DNA of 64,000 nucleotides from Paracidovorax avenae (GTDB lineage Bacteria > Pseudomonadota > Gammaproteobacteria > Burkholderiales > Burkholderiaceae_C). Made by a program: the position numbers and the translations under genes. The stretch lies in assembly GCF_040892545.1 (NCBI RefSeq), contig NZ_CP156079.1, positions 992,001 through 1,056,000 on the forward strand. Direction: 5' to 3'. Shown in pieces: positions 17,685 through 27,844 of this stretch. Each line of letters starts with the position of its first letter. The stretch's first letter is position 1. The notes below the pieces were generated by a model. The model was not told the DNA's origin and did no database searches. It saw nothing but the letters and a program-made list of their open reading frames with translations.

Positions 17685-19151
17685 TCAAGATTCCTCCATC
17701 CAGCTATGCCCTTCGCGCGCCACCATGGCGCTCGCGGCGCTGGGCCCCCAGCTGCCGGCGGCGTAGGGCCGTGGGCCGTCTTCCGAGTCGCGCCAGGACT
17801 GCATGATGGGCTCGACCCAGCGCCATGCTGCTTCCTGCTCGTCGGCGCGCACGAAGAGGTTCAGCCTTCCCGCGATCACGTCGAGCAGCAGGCGTTCGTA
17901 GGCGCCCACCCGCTCGGTGCCGAAGCGCTGTTCGAAGTCCAGGTCCAGGTGGACCGGTGCCAGGGCCTGCACTTCGGAGATGCGCATGCCGCGCTTTTCC
18001 TGGCCGGCGGCGAAGAGGTGCAGCGCCACGCCGTCGCGCGGCTGCAGGTGGATCACGAGGCGGTTGGCGCTGCCCAGCGGCGTGCGGTAGATAGCGTGCG
18101 GCGTGGGCCGGAAGTTGATGGCGATGTGTGCCTCGTGCGAGGCCAGCCGCTTGCCGGTGCGGACGTAGAACGGCACGCCCGCCCAGCGCCAGTTGGCGAT
18201 CTCGGTGCGCAGCGCCACGAAGGTTTCCGTGCGGCTGTCCGCGGGCACGCCGTCTTCCTCGGCATAGCCGCGCACGCGCTCGCCGCCCAGCGAGCCGGCG
18301 GTGTACTGGCCGCGCACCACGTCCCGCGACAGCGTGGCCGGGGTCCAGGGCACCAGCGAGCGCAGCACCTTGAGTTTCTCGTCGCGGATGGCGTCGGCAT
18401 GGGCGTTGATGGGCGGCTCCATGCCGATGGCGCAGAGCAGTTGCAGCGCGTGGTTCTGCACCATGTCGCGCAGCGCGCCCGTGCCGTCGTAGAAGGCGCC
18501 GCGCTTTTCCACGCCGAGCTTCTCGGCCATGGTGATCTCGATGCTGGCCACGGTCTCGCGGCGCCAGAGCGGCTCGAACAGGGCGTTGCCGAAGCGCAGC
18601 GCCAGCAGGTTCTGCACCGACGGCTTGCCCAGGTAGTGGTCGATGCGGAAGATCTGCTCTTCGTCGAACACGCGGCGCACGGCGGCGTTGATGGCGCGGT
18701 TGGAGGCCAGGTCGTGGCCCAGGGGCTTTTCCAGCACCACCCGCGTGTGCGGCGTGGCGAGGCCCGCGGCGCCGAGCTGCTCGCAGGCCGTGGTGAACAG
18801 GCCCGGGGCGGTCGCGAGGTACATCACCACGGTGTCGGCCTGCCGCTCGGCGAGGCGCGCCCCGAGCGCCGCGTAGTCGGCGGGCCTGGACAGGTCCATG
18901 CGCTGGTAGTGGAGCAGGGCGGCGAAGCGCTCGAACTCCTCGGCGTTGGGGCGCTTGTCGCCCTCCACTGCCGCGAAGCGGCTGGCGATGAGTTCGCGGT
19001 AGGCCGCATCGCTCAGGTCGTCCCGCGCCACGCCGATGATGCGGCCTTCCTCCGGCAGCGATCCGTGCCGGAACGCCTGGAAGAGGGCCGGCAGCAGCTT
19101 GCGCCATGCCAGATCGCCCGTGCCGCCGAACAGGACCAGATCGAAACTCAT
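17685..19151 (-). CDS. zwf: glucose-6-phosphate 1-dehydrogenase
   Basis: First enzyme of the oxidative pentose phosphate and Entner-Doudoroff routes: oxidises glucose 6-phosphate to 6-phosphogluconolactone with NADP. The 488-residue protein starts with the dinucleotide motif LFGGTGDLAWRKLL (residues 7-20) and has the substrate-binding signature RIDHYLGK about residue 175, then the usual VQNLLALRFGN. The start at 19151 is chosen because the fold begins there; the frame continues 24 codons upstream without similarity. It is divergent from tal across about 200 bases, and the hexR regulator follows it. The clustering of hexR, zwf, tal and pgi suggests joint control of hexose phosphate flow. Confidence 0.96.
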   Translation of the reverse strand: MSFDLVLFGGTGDLAWRKLLPALFQAFRHGSLPEEGRIIGVARDDLSDAAYRELIASRFAAVEGDKRPNAEEFERFAALLHYQRMDLSRPADYAALGARLAERQADTVVMYLATAPGLFTTACEQLGAAGLATPHTRVVLEKPLGHDLASNRAINAAVRRVFDEEQIFRIDHYLGKPSVQNLLALRFGNALFEPLWRRETVASIEITMAEKLGVEKRGAFYDGTGALRDMVQNHALQLLCAIGMEPPINAHADAIRDEKLKVLRSLVPWTPATLSRDVVRGQYTAGSLGGERVRGYAEEDGVPADSRTETFVALRTEIANWRWAGVPFYVRTGKRLASHEAHIAINFRPTPHAIYRTPLGSANRLVIHLQPRDGVALHLFAAGQEKRGMRISEVQALAPVHLDLDFEQRFGTERVGAYERLLLDVIAGRLNLFVRADEQEAAWRWVEPIMQSWRDSEDGPRPYAAGSWGPSAASAMVAREGHSWMEES

Positions 19152-19350
19152 TGCTGCTGCGCTCCCGATGTCTGAAGTGGGTGGAGTGAGGAAACCCGGA
19201 CGGCGGGAAACGCCGCGGTCCATGGCGCGATGTTACCGAGTTTCACCTTGAGGTGGCGGCTGACAGGAACTCCGGTTACAACGCGCCTACACTCGCGGGT
19301 GGCGCAGCGGGGACATCGCACCCCCGCCCCACCCAACCCCGGAGGATTGC

Positions 19351-20298
19351 ATGAACCAACTCGACGCCCTCAAGCAGGTCACCACGGTGGTGGCCGATAC
19401 GGGCGATTTCCGACAGCTCGGCGCCTACCAGCCGCAGGATGCGACCACCAATCCCTCGCTGATCCTCAAGGCGGTGCAGAAGGCCGAGTACGCCCCCTTG
19501 CTGCAGGAATCCGTCGAACGCTGGCGCGGACGGCCGCTCGACGAGATCATGGACCGGCTGATCGTGCGCTTCGGCTGCGAGATCCTGTCGCTGATTCCCG
19601 GGCGCGTCTCCACCGAAGTGGATGCCCGTCTCTCGTTCGACACCATGGCCACGGTGACGCGCGGCGAGCGCATCATCGATCTCTACCGGGCCGAGGGCGT
19701 GGACACGGCCCGCGTGCTGATCAAGATCGCCTCCACCTGGGAAGGCATCGAGGCCGCCCGCATCCTGGAGCAGCGCGGCATCCGCACCAACCTCACGCTG
19801 CTGTTCTCTCCCGTGCAGGCCGTGGCCTGCGGCGCGGCCAAGGTGCAGCTGATCTCGCCCTTCGTGGGCCGCATCTACGACTGGTACAAGAAGCAGGCCG
19901 GCGCGCAGTGGGACGAGGCGGCGATGTCCGGCCCCAACGATCCCGGCGTGCAGTCGGTGCGCCAGATCTACCAGTACTACAAGCACTTCGGCATCCGCAC
20001 CGAGGTCATGGGCGCGAGCTTCCGCAACGTGGGGCAGATCACCGCGCTGGCGGGCTGCGACCTGCTGACCATCGCGCCGGAACTGCTGGCGCAGCTGGCC
20101 GCGTCGGAGGCGCCGCTCACCCGTGCGCTCGACCCGGACGCCGCCCGCAGCCTGGAGCTGCAGCCAGTGCAGTACGACGAGCCCGGCTTCCGCTACGCGC
20201 TCAATGCCGACGCCATGGCGACCGAGAAGCTGGCCGAGGGCATCCGCGCCTTCGCTGCCGACGCCGCCAGGCTCGAGCAGATGGTCCTCGCCGCATGA
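19351..20298 (+). CDS. tal: transaldolase
   Basis: Cytoplasmic transaldolase of the TalA/TalB class, 315 residues. It moves a dihydroxyacetone unit between sedoheptulose 7-phosphate and glyceraldehyde 3-phosphate. Lys125 in [12 protein letters not shown] is the Schiff-base residue, and the [12 protein letters not shown] segment near residue 30 is the family signature. A GGAGG ribosome binding site lies just before the ATG. Pgi follows 14 bases downstream, so the two form an operon. A second, much shorter transaldolase-family gene lies in the polyol operon at 28645. Confidence 0.96.
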   Translation: MNQLDALKQVTTVVADTGDFRQLGAYQPQDATTNPSLILKAVQKAEYAPLLQESVERWRGRPLDEIMDRLIVRFGCEILSLIPGRVSTEVDARLSFDTMATVTRGERIIDLYRAEGVDTARVLIKIASTWEGIEAARILEQRGIRTNLTLLFSPVQAVACGAAKVQLISPFVGRIYDWYKKQAGAQWDEAAMSGPNDPGVQSVRQIYQYYKHFGIRTEVMGASFRNVGQITALAGCDLLTIAPELLAQLAASEAPLTRALDPDAARSLELQPVQYDEPGFRYALNADAMATEKLAEGIRAFAADAARLEQMVLAA

Positions 20299-20312
20299 GG
20301 AGGGACGCCGCG

Positions 20313-21908
20313 ATGACCCTCCAAGCTGCCGGACGCGTGCGCTGCGACCGCACCGCTGCCTGGGCCGCGCTGCAGGCCCACTACGATGCCGCGGGCCGTG
20401 GCTTCGACGTCCGCGACGCCTTCGCGGCGGACCCGCAGCGCTTCGGGCGCTTCAGCCAGGAAGCGCCGCACGTCTTCGCCGACCTGTCCAAGAACCGCAT
20501 CGGTGCCGACACCGAAGCCCTGCTGCTGCAACTGGCCCGTGAATGCGGCCTGGAGGGCTGGCGCGACGCGATGTTCGCGGGCGAGGCGATCAACCACACG
20601 GAGCAGCGCGCGGTGATGCACTGGCTGCTGCGCGAGCCGGCTCCGGCCGTGCCGCCCGCGGGCCCGGAGGCCTCCGGCGCGGTGGCCGCCGGCCGGCGCG
20701 ACGTGCATGCCACCCTGCAGGCCATGCTGGATTTCGCCGAGTGCGTACGGGCCGACGATGCCATCACCGACATCGTGAACATCGGCATCGGCGGCTCCGA
20801 CCTGGGCCCGTCGATGGTGACCAAGGCGCTGGACGATCTGTGCCATCCGGGCAAGCGCCTGCATTTCGTCTCCAACGTGGACGGCGCGGAGCTGGGCGGC
20901 GTGCTGCGCACGCTCCGCCCGGAAAGCACGCTGTTCCTGGTCGCCTCCAAGACCTTCACCACCGCAGAGACGATGACCAACGCGCACGCCGCGCGGGCCT
21001 GGTTCCTGGCCCGGGGTGGCAGCGAAGAGGGATTGCAGCGTCATTTCGCCGCGCTGACCACGAACGTGGAGGCCGCGGCCGCCTTCGGCATCCAGACCAC
21101 GTTCGGCTTCTGGGACTGGGTGGGCGGGCGCTATTCGCTGTGGTCCGCCATCGGGCTGCCCATCGCGATCGCCGTGGGAGCGGAGGGTTTTCGCGGCCTG
21201 CTGGCGGGCGCGCATGCGATGGACGAGCATTTCCGCACTGCGCCGCTGGAGCGCAGCCTGCCGGTGCGCCTCGGCCTGCTGGACGTCTGGTACCGCAACT
21301 TCCACGGCTTCGCGACGCGCAGCGTGGCGCCCTACAGCCATGCGCTGCGCCGGCTGCCGGCCTACCTGCAGCAGCTGGAGATGGAAAGCAATGGCAAGGG
21401 CGTGGATGCCGAAGGGGAGACGCTGCCCTTCGCCACGTCGCCCGTGGTCTGGGGCGAGCCCGGCACCAACGGCCAGCACGCCTTCTTCCAGATGATCCAC
21501 CAGGGGCCGGACATCCTGCCGGTGGAGTTCATCGTGCTGCGCGAACCGGGCTGCGACCTGCCGGAGCAGCATCCCCGCCTCGTGGCCAATGCCCTGGCGC
21601 AGGCCAAGGCGCTGATGCAGGGCAAGGCCAGCGACGACGGACACCGCCGCTTCACGGGCAACCGGCCGAGCACTTTCCTGGTGCTGGATCGCTTGGATCC
21701 CCCATCGCTGGGCGCGCTGATCGCGCTCTACGAGCACCGCGTCTTCGTGAGCGGCGCGCTCTGGGGCATCAACAGCTTCGACCAGTGGGGCGTGGAACTG
21801 GGCAAGGTGCTGGCCAAGGACCTGGAGCCGCGCCTGGCTTCGGGCAACGGCGAGGGGCTGGATGCCTCCACCGCCGGACTGCTGCGGCGGCTTGCACCGG
21901 GGGGCTGA
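20313..21908 (+). CDS. pgi: glucose-6-phosphate isomerase
   Basis: Interconverts glucose 6-phosphate and fructose 6-phosphate, 531 residues, cytoplasmic. Signatures are complete: VNIGIGGSDLGPSMVTKAL, the GKGVDAEGETLPF segment, and the C-terminal INSFDQWGVELGKVLAKDLE. The ATG at 20313 is preceded by GAGGAGGGA at the right distance, which decides it over the in-frame ATG at 20295. It ends the tal-pgi operon, with a strong hairpin just downstream. Its length is a little under the 549 residues of the Escherichia coli enzyme, normal for this group. Confidence 0.96.
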   Translation: MTLQAAGRVRCDRTAAWAALQAHYDAAGRGFDVRDAFAADPQRFGRFSQEAPHVFADLSKNRIGADTEALLLQLARECGLEGWRDAMFAGEAINHTEQRAVMHWLLREPAPAVPPAGPEASGAVAAGRRDVHATLQAMLDFAECVRADDAITDIVNIGIGGSDLGPSMVTKALDDLCHPGKRLHFVSNVDGAELGGVLRTLRPESTLFLVASKTFTTAETMTNAHAARAWFLARGGSEEGLQRHFAALTTNVEAAAAFGIQTTFGFWDWVGGRYSLWSAIGLPIAIAVGAEGFRGLLAGAHAMDEHFRTAPLERSLPVRLGLLDVWYRNFHGFATRSVAPYSHALRRLPAYLQQLEMESNGKGVDAEGETLPFATSPVVWGEPGTNGQHAFFQMIHQGPDILPVEFIVLREPGCDLPEQHPRLVANALAQAKALMQGKASDDGHRRFTGNRPSTFLVLDRLDPPSLGALIALYEHRVFVSGALWGINSFDQWGVELGKVLAKDLEPRLASGNGEGLDASTAGLLRRLAPGG

Positions 21909-21942
21909 CGCCTTTCCATCCTTTTTTTCCTGCACCCAGCAC

Positions 21943-21973
21943 GACAGCCCGCTCCATGCGGGCTGTCTGCTTT
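21943..21973 (+). terminator. terminator after tal-pgi
   Basis: GACAGCCCGC (21943-21952) pairs perfectly with GCGGGCTGTC (21958-21967) around TCCAT, followed by TGCTTT. The T run is short and interrupted, so efficiency is uncertain. Confidence 0.7.
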
Positions 21974-21993
21974 GGGCCGCCGGGAGGTGCTTT

Positions 21994-22011
21994 CCATGCT
22001 GTATTGCATGG
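21994..22011. promoter_or_regulatory. inverted repeat upstream of the polyol operon
   Basis: CCATGC-TGTATT-GCATGG, perfect 6-bp arms with a 6-base spacer, 147 bases before mtlE. The spacing suits a dimeric regulator, but none can be assigned. Confidence 0.35.
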
Positions 22012-22044
22012 ATTAGGGAATATCCCAGGCAGTCTGCGCAAAAA

Positions 22045-22078
22045 AGTACCAACAAGGGTGAAGCGAGTACCAGCATGG
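22045..22078 (+). promoter_or_regulatory. candidate AraC/MtlR operator: tandem direct repeat
   Basis: AGTACCAACAAGG at 22045-22057 and AGTACCAGCATGG at 22066-22078: 11 of 13 bases are identical, start-to-start spacing is exactly 21 bases (two helical turns). Tandem direct half-sites at this spacing are characteristic of AraC-family activators, and such a regulator is encoded within the operon at 30328. Confidence 0.55.
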
Positions 22079-22157
22079 AGGGGAGCCTTGGACAGAATTC
22101 CACCCCACGGCGACCTGTTCGACATGAAGGCGGGCGTCGCTCACCCAAGGAGACAAC

Positions 22158-23468
22158 ATGAAGCGTTTTCTGAAAGCGGGCCTCGCCCTGGCCGTGGCCG
22201 GCGCAGCCGGCCTGTCCCAGGCCGCCACCGAACTCGTGATCGCGACCGTCAACAACGGCCACATGATCGAGATGCAGAAGCTCACCCCCTTCTTCGAGAA
22301 GGCCTACCCCGACATCAAGCTCAAGTGGGTCACGCTGGAGGAGGGCACGCTGCGCCAGCGCGTGACCACGGACATCGCCACCAAGGGTGGGCAGTTCGAC
22401 GTGATGACCATCGGCCTCTACGAGGCGCCGATCTGGTCGAAGAAAGGCTGGCTCAAGCCCATCGCCACGGACGCGGCCTACGATGTGGACGACCTGCTGC
22501 CCGCCATCCGCGACGGCCTGTCGCATGACGGCAAGCTCTACGCGGCCCCGTTCTACGGCGAGAGCTCCATGCTCATGTACCGCAAGGACCTGGCCGACAA
22601 GCTGGGCGTGAAGTTCTCCGACCAGCCCACGTGGGCCGAGGTGAAGGCCTTCGCCGACAAGGCGGGCGACCCCAAGGCGGGCGTGTATGGGATGTGCCTG
22701 CGCGGCAAGCCGGGCTGGGGCGACAACATGGCCTTCCTCTCCACGCTGGTCAACACCTACGGCGGCCAGTGGTTCGACATGGCCTGGAAACCGCAGATCG
22801 ACTCCCAGCCCTGGAAGGACGCCATCGGCTTCTACGTCGATCTGATGAAGAAGGACGGCCCCCCGGGTGCCTCGGCCAACAGCTTCAACGAGAACCTGGC
22901 GCTGTTCAGCGAAGGCAAGTGTGCGGCATGGGTGGACGCCACCATCGCGGCTTCGTTCGTCAGCGACCCGAAGCAATCGAAGGTGGCCGACAAAGTGGCC
23001 TTCGCGCAGGCGCCCACCGCCGTGACGCCCAAGGGCGCGAACTGGCTGTGGTCGTGGAACCTGGCCATCCCCGCGGGTTCGTCCAAGGATGAGGCGGCGC
23101 AGAAGTTCATCCGCTGGGCTACCTCCAAGGACTACATCGCGCTGGTGGCCAAAGAGGCTGGCTGGGCTGCGGTGCCCACGGGCACGCGCAAGTCCACCTA
23201 CGCGAATCCCGAGTTCCAGAAGGTCGCCAGATTCGCAGCCGCCGAGAAGAAAGCCATCGACTCGGCCAACCTCTCGGACAGCACGCTGCCCAAGTCGCCC
23301 TATACCGGCGTGCAGTACGTGGCGATCCCCGAGTTCCAGGCCATCGGCATCGCGGTGGGACAGCAGATGAGCGCGGCGCTCTCGGGCAAGGCGACGGTGG
23401 AACAGGCGCTCAAGACCTCGCAGACCATCGCGGAACGCGAGATGAAGAAGGCCGGGTACTACAAGTAG
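22158..23468 (+). CDS. mtlE: polyol ABC transporter substrate-binding protein (MtlE/SmoE-like)
   Basis: Periplasmic family 1 solute-binding protein, 436 residues, predicted to bind mannitol, sorbitol or arabitol. A signal peptide (MKRFLKAGLALAVAGAAGLSQA) is followed by ATELVIATVNNGHMIEMQKLTPFFEK, typical of MtlE and SmoE. The downstream permeases, MalK-type ATPase and mannitol dehydrogenase match the mtlEFGKD order known in pseudomonads. An AAGGAGA ribosome binding site precedes the start. Family knowledge plus operon context support the polyol assignment; the exact polyol is inference. A strong hairpin in the gap to mtlF may favour higher expression of this gene than of the permeases. Confidence 0.9.
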   Translation: MKRFLKAGLALAVAGAAGLSQAATELVIATVNNGHMIEMQKLTPFFEKAYPDIKLKWVTLEEGTLRQRVTTDIATKGGQFDVMTIGLYEAPIWSKKGWLKPIATDAAYDVDDLLPAIRDGLSHDGKLYAAPFYGESSMLMYRKDLADKLGVKFSDQPTWAEVKAFADKAGDPKAGVYGMCLRGKPGWGDNMAFLSTLVNTYGGQWFDMAWKPQIDSQPWKDAIGFYVDLMKKDGPPGASANSFNENLALFSEGKCAAWVDATIAASFVSDPKQSKVADKVAFAQAPTAVTPKGANWLWSWNLAIPAGSSKDEAAQKFIRWATSKDYIALVAKEAGWAAVPTGTRKSTYANPEFQKVARFAAAEKKAIDSANLSDSTLPKSPYTGVQYVAIPEFQAIGIAVGQQMSAALSGKATVEQALKTSQTIAEREMKKAGYYK

Positions 23469-23488
23469 CAAGCAGGCCTCCGCCCCGG

Positions 23489-23514
23489 CGGCTGCGCGGC
23501 ATGCCGCGCGGCCG
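23489..23514 (+). repeat. REP-like hairpin between binding-protein and permease genes
   Basis: GCGCGGC-AT-GCCGCGC (23494-23509) is a perfect palindrome, extended on both sides (23489-23493 with 23510-23514, one G-U pair) to 12 bp. There is no T run, so it is not a terminator. Its place in the 73-base mtlE-mtlF gap mirrors the mRNA-stabilising hairpins known between malE and malF. Confidence 0.6.
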
Positions 23515-23541
23515 CACGCCAACCGCAAGGGACACGCTGCC

Positions 23542-24399
23542 ATGAAAAGACTCCTGCCCCGCGCCCTGATGGCGCCCGCGGTGCTCACGCTGCTGGCGTG
23601 GATGATCGTGCCGCTCGCGATGACGGTGTATTTCTCGGTCGTCAGCTACAACCTGATGCAGCCGGGCGAGCATCCGTTCGCGGGCCTGGACAACTTCCAG
23701 TACTTCATCACCGACCCGGACTTCTGGCCGGCGGTATGGAACACGCTGCTGCTCATCGGCAGCGCCATCGCCATCACCGTGGTGCTGGGCGTGTTGCTGG
23801 CGCTCCTGGTGAACGAACCCTTCCCGGGGCGCGGCATCGTCCGGGTGCTGCTGATCTCGCCCTTCTTCGTCATGCCCGCGGTCAACGCGCTGCTGTGGAA
23901 GCACATGATGATGAACCCCATCTACGGCATCCTGGCCGACCTGTGGCGGTTCTTCGGCGCCACGCCCATCGACTGGATGACCGACTACCCGCTGCTGTCG
24001 GTCATCATCATGGTGGCCTGGCAGTGGCTGCCCTTCGCCTGCCTGATCTTCATCACCTCGCTGCAGTCGCTGGACCGCGAGCAGATGGAGGCCGCGCGCA
24101 TGGACGGCGCCACCGCCGTGCAGCGTTTCTTCTACCTGGTCATCCCGCACCTGGGTCGCCCGATGGCGGTGGTCATCATGATCGAGATGATCTTCCTGCT
24201 GAGCGTGTTCGCGGAGATCGCCATCACCACCAGCGGCGGCCCGGGCAACGCCAGTACCAACATGACCTACCTGATCTTCAAGCAGGCGCTCATGAACTTC
24301 GACGTGGGCGTGGCCTCCGCAGGCGCGCTGTTCGCCGTGGTGCTGGCCAACATCGTGGCCGTGTTCCTGATCCGGATCGTCGGCAGGAACCTGGACTGA
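23542..24399 (+). CDS. mtlF: polyol ABC transporter permease (MtlF/SmoF-like)
   Basis: Inner-membrane permease of the MalF/UgpA type, 285 residues with six membrane segments. The EAA loop reads QMEAARMDGATAVQRFFYLVIPHLGRPM around residue 190, as expected for docking to the ATPase. The N-terminus has the usual APAVLTLLAWMIVPLAMTVYFSVVSYNL segment. It pairs with the permease starting 17 bases downstream to form the translocation path for the polyol delivered by the binding protein at 22158. Confidence 0.92.
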   Translation: MKRLLPRALMAPAVLTLLAWMIVPLAMTVYFSVVSYNLMQPGEHPFAGLDNFQYFITDPDFWPAVWNTLLLIGSAIAITVVLGVLLALLVNEPFPGRGIVRVLLISPFFVMPAVNALLWKHMMMNPIYGILADLWRFFGATPIDWMTDYPLLSVIIMVAWQWLPFACLIFITSLQSLDREQMEAARMDGATAVQRFFYLVIPHLGRPMAVVIMIEMIFLLSVFAEIAITTSGGPGNASTNMTYLIFKQALMNFDVGVASAGALFAVVLANIVAVFLIRIVGRNLD

Positions 24400-24416
24400 A
24401 AAGGCGCTGAACCACC

Positions 24417-25253
24417 ATGCAAGTCCATTCTTCCGCCGGCGGCCGGCTCGCGCTCGCCATCCGCACCGTGGGCGCCTGGGGCGCCGCGCTGCTGCTGTTC
24501 TTCCCCATCGCCTGGCTGTTCCTCACGGCCTTCAAGACCGAACTGCAGGCCATCCACGTGCCGCCGCTCTTCGTCTTCGAGCCCACGCTGGAGAACTTCA
24601 GCGAGGTGCAGCGGCGCAGCGACTACCTGCTGTATGCGCGCAACTCGCTCATCACCAGCCTGGGATCGACCGTGCTGGGCCTGCTGATCGCCGCGCCCGC
24701 GGCCTATTCGATGGCGTTCTTCCGCACGCGCAGGACGCGGGACATCCTGATGTGGATGCTCTCCACCAAGATGATGCCGGTCGTGGGCGCGCTCGTGCCC
24801 ATCTACGTGATCGCGCAGACCGCCGGCATGCTGGATTCGCTCACGGCGCTCACCATCGTGTTCACGTTGTCGAACCTGCCGATCATGGTGTGGATGCTCT
24901 ACAGCGCCTACAAGGACATTCCGCACGAGATCCTGGAGGCCGCGCGCATGGACGGCGCGGGCCTGTGGGCAGAGTTCCGCCACGTCGTGCTGCCGCTCTC
25001 GGTGGGCGGCATGGCTTCCACCGGCCTGCTGTGCCTGGTGCTGAGCTGGAACGAGGCCTTCTGGGCGCTCAACCTCACTTCCGCCAAGGCCGGCACGCTG
25101 GCCACGCTCATCGCGTCCTACTCCAGCCCCGAAGGGCTCTTCTGGGCCAAGCTCTCCGCCGCCTCGCTCCTGGCCATCGCGCCCATCGTGGTGTTCGGCT
25201 GGTTCAGCCAGAAGCAGCTGGTGCAGGGGCTGACCTTCGGCGCCGTCAAGTGA
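24417..25253 (+). CDS. mtlG: polyol ABC transporter permease (MtlG/SmoG-like)
   Basis: Second inner-membrane permease, MalG type, 278 residues. It has the N-terminal FFPIAWLFLTAFKTELQAIHVPPLFVFEPTLENF block and the EAA loop EAARMDGAGLWAEFRHVVLPL around residue 180. The NLTSAKAGTLATLIASYSSPEGLFWAK segment is characteristic of sorbitol/mannitol permeases. It is co-transcribed with mtlF and followed after 46 bases by the ATPase gene. Confidence 0.92.
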   Translation: MQVHSSAGGRLALAIRTVGAWGAALLLFFPIAWLFLTAFKTELQAIHVPPLFVFEPTLENFSEVQRRSDYLLYARNSLITSLGSTVLGLLIAAPAAYSMAFFRTRRTRDILMWMLSTKMMPVVGALVPIYVIAQTAGMLDSLTALTIVFTLSNLPIMVWMLYSAYKDIPHEILEAARMDGAGLWAEFRHVVLPLSVGGMASTGLLCLVLSWNEAFWALNLTSAKAGTLATLIASYSSPEGLFWAKLSAASLLAIAPIVVFGWFSQKQLVQGLTFGAVK

Positions 25254-25299
25254 GCGCGCGGGCAGAGACAACGAGATACAAGAAAGGCAGACACCTTCC

Positions 25300-26343
<1,044 letters not shown>

Positions 26344-26402
26344 ACACGTTTTCTTCTTCGCCCCGCTCATTCCACCACCCATTCCTTCAGCGGACCATCG
26401 CC

Positions 26403-27839
26403 GTGACCCCTGCGCACCTTCCTCCGGCTCCCACGGAGTTCACCATGCTTCACCTGGGCCTGGGCTCGTTCCACCGGGCGCACCAGGCCGTCTATCTGCA
26501 GCGCCTCATCGACGCAGGCGATACGCGCTGGTCGCTCTCGGGCGCCAACATCCGGCCCGACATGCCCGAAATCATCGCCGCGCTGCAGGCGCAGGGCGGT
26601 CGCTACACGCTCGAAACGGTGTCGCCTGCGGGCGAGACCTTCTACGAGGAGATCGCAGCCATCCGCGAGGTACTGCCCTGGGGCCCCACCCTGGCCGCCG
26701 TGATCGCGCGCGGCGCCGCGCCTTCCACGCGCATCGTCTCCTTCACAGTGACCGAGGCGGGCTACTACCTCGATGCCCGGGGCCGGCTGGACATCGGTTT
26801 CGCCGAACTCGCGGCCGACATCGACCGCGCCCGCCACGCAGAGGTGAGCGGCGAGAACGGCACGCTCTACGGCGCAGTCACCGCCATCCTGCGCGCGCGC
26901 CGCGCGGCTGGCGCAGGGCCGCTCACGCTGCTCAACTGCGACAACCTGCGCCACAACGGAGACCGCTTCCGCGCCGGCCTGCTCGAATTCATCGAGCGAG
27001 CGGGCGATGCCGGCCTGCTGGCCTGGGTGCAGGACCATACCGCCTGTCCCAACGCCATGGTGGACCGCATCACGCCGCGTGCGCCGGCCGAGCTGCGCGG
27101 CCGGGTGCGGGCCGCCACGGGCCGCGATGACGCCGCCGCCATCACCGCCGAGCGCTTCATCCAGTGGGTGATCGAAGACCGGTTCGCCGCCGGCCGGCCG
27201 GCGTGGGAGCACGTGGGCGTGGAGATGGTCGAGGACGTGCAGCCCTACGAAGAGGCCAAGATCCGCCTGCTGAACGCCGCGCACAGCTGCATCGCCTGGG
27301 CGGGCACGCTGGCGGGGCTGGACTTCATCCATGAAGGCACGCACGACGCCGCCATCCGCCGGATGGCCTACGACTACGTGACCGACGACGCCATCCCCTG
27401 CCTGGGCCGCCCTGGCCAGCCCAGCCCGGTCGATCTGCCTGCCTACCGCGACGTGGTGCTCGACCGCTTCGGCAACCCCGCCATCCGCGATACCAACCAG
27501 CGCGTGGCCATGGACGGCTTCTCGAAGATTCCCGGCTTCATCGCGCCCACCGTGCGCGAGCGCCTGGCCGCCGGCCAGTCCATCGACAGCGTGGCCATGC
27601 TGCCCGCGCTGTTCCTGGCCTTCCTGCAGTGCTGGCACCAGCGTCGCCTGCCCTATGCCTACCAGGACCAGGGCATGGACGAGGCCGTGGCGCACGCCAT
27701 CTGCGATGCGGCCGATCCCGTCGCGGCGATGTGCGCAGACGCCGGCCTGTGGGGCGACACCGCAGGCGATCCGCGCCTCATCGACGCGATGCGGCGCGCC
27801 AGCGAGCGCGTCGCGCGATTCATTCAATCCAGGAGCTGA
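26403..27839 (+). CDS. mtlD: mannitol/arabitol 2-dehydrogenase (polyol-specific long-chain dehydrogenase)
   Basis: NAD-dependent oxidation of mannitol to fructose, and in many family members of D-arabitol to D-xylulose; cytoplasmic, 478 residues. The N-terminal nucleotide site appears as MLHLGLGSFHRAHQAVYLQRL. The family motif KxxxxNxxH is present as Lys286, Asn291 and His294 (KIRLLNAAH). The start is taken as the GTG at 26403; an ATG at 26445 is possible. The product fructose is handled by the fructokinase at 29336 and xylulose by the xylulokinase at 31307, so the operon covers both reactions. The pseudomonad equivalent is called mtlD. Confidence 0.92.
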   Translation: MTPAHLPPAPTEFTMLHLGLGSFHRAHQAVYLQRLIDAGDTRWSLSGANIRPDMPEIIAALQAQGGRYTLETVSPAGETFYEEIAAIREVLPWGPTLAAVIARGAAPSTRIVSFTVTEAGYYLDARGRLDIGFAELAADIDRARHAEVSGENGTLYGAVTAILRARRAAGAGPLTLLNCDNLRHNGDRFRAGLLEFIERAGDAGLLAWVQDHTACPNAMVDRITPRAPAELRGRVRAATGRDDAAAITAERFIQWVIEDRFAAGRPAWEHVGVEMVEDVQPYEEAKIRLLNAAHSCIAWAGTLAGLDFIHEGTHDAAIRRMAYDYVTDDAIPCLGRPGQPSPVDLPAYRDVVLDRFGNPAIRDTNQRVAMDGFSKIPGFIAPTVRERLAAGQSIDSVAMLPALFLAFLQCWHQRRLPYAYQDQGMDEAVAHAICDAADPVAAMCADAGLWGDTAGDPRLIDAMRRASERVARFIQSRS

Positions 27840-27844
27840 CCCCC

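Noticed and set aside
19152..19350. HexR operator between zwf and tal
   Set aside because: I looked for a TGTA...TACA-type palindrome; only scattered TGTTAC and GTTACA strings are present, about 50 bases apart, which is not convincing.
20193..23588. Very long open frame of over 1100 codons on the minus strand across pgi and mtlE
   Set aside because: It lies antisense to two certain genes, starts and stops without regard to their borders, and its translation is low-complexity His/Arg/Gly-rich, as usual for open frames opposite high-GC genes.
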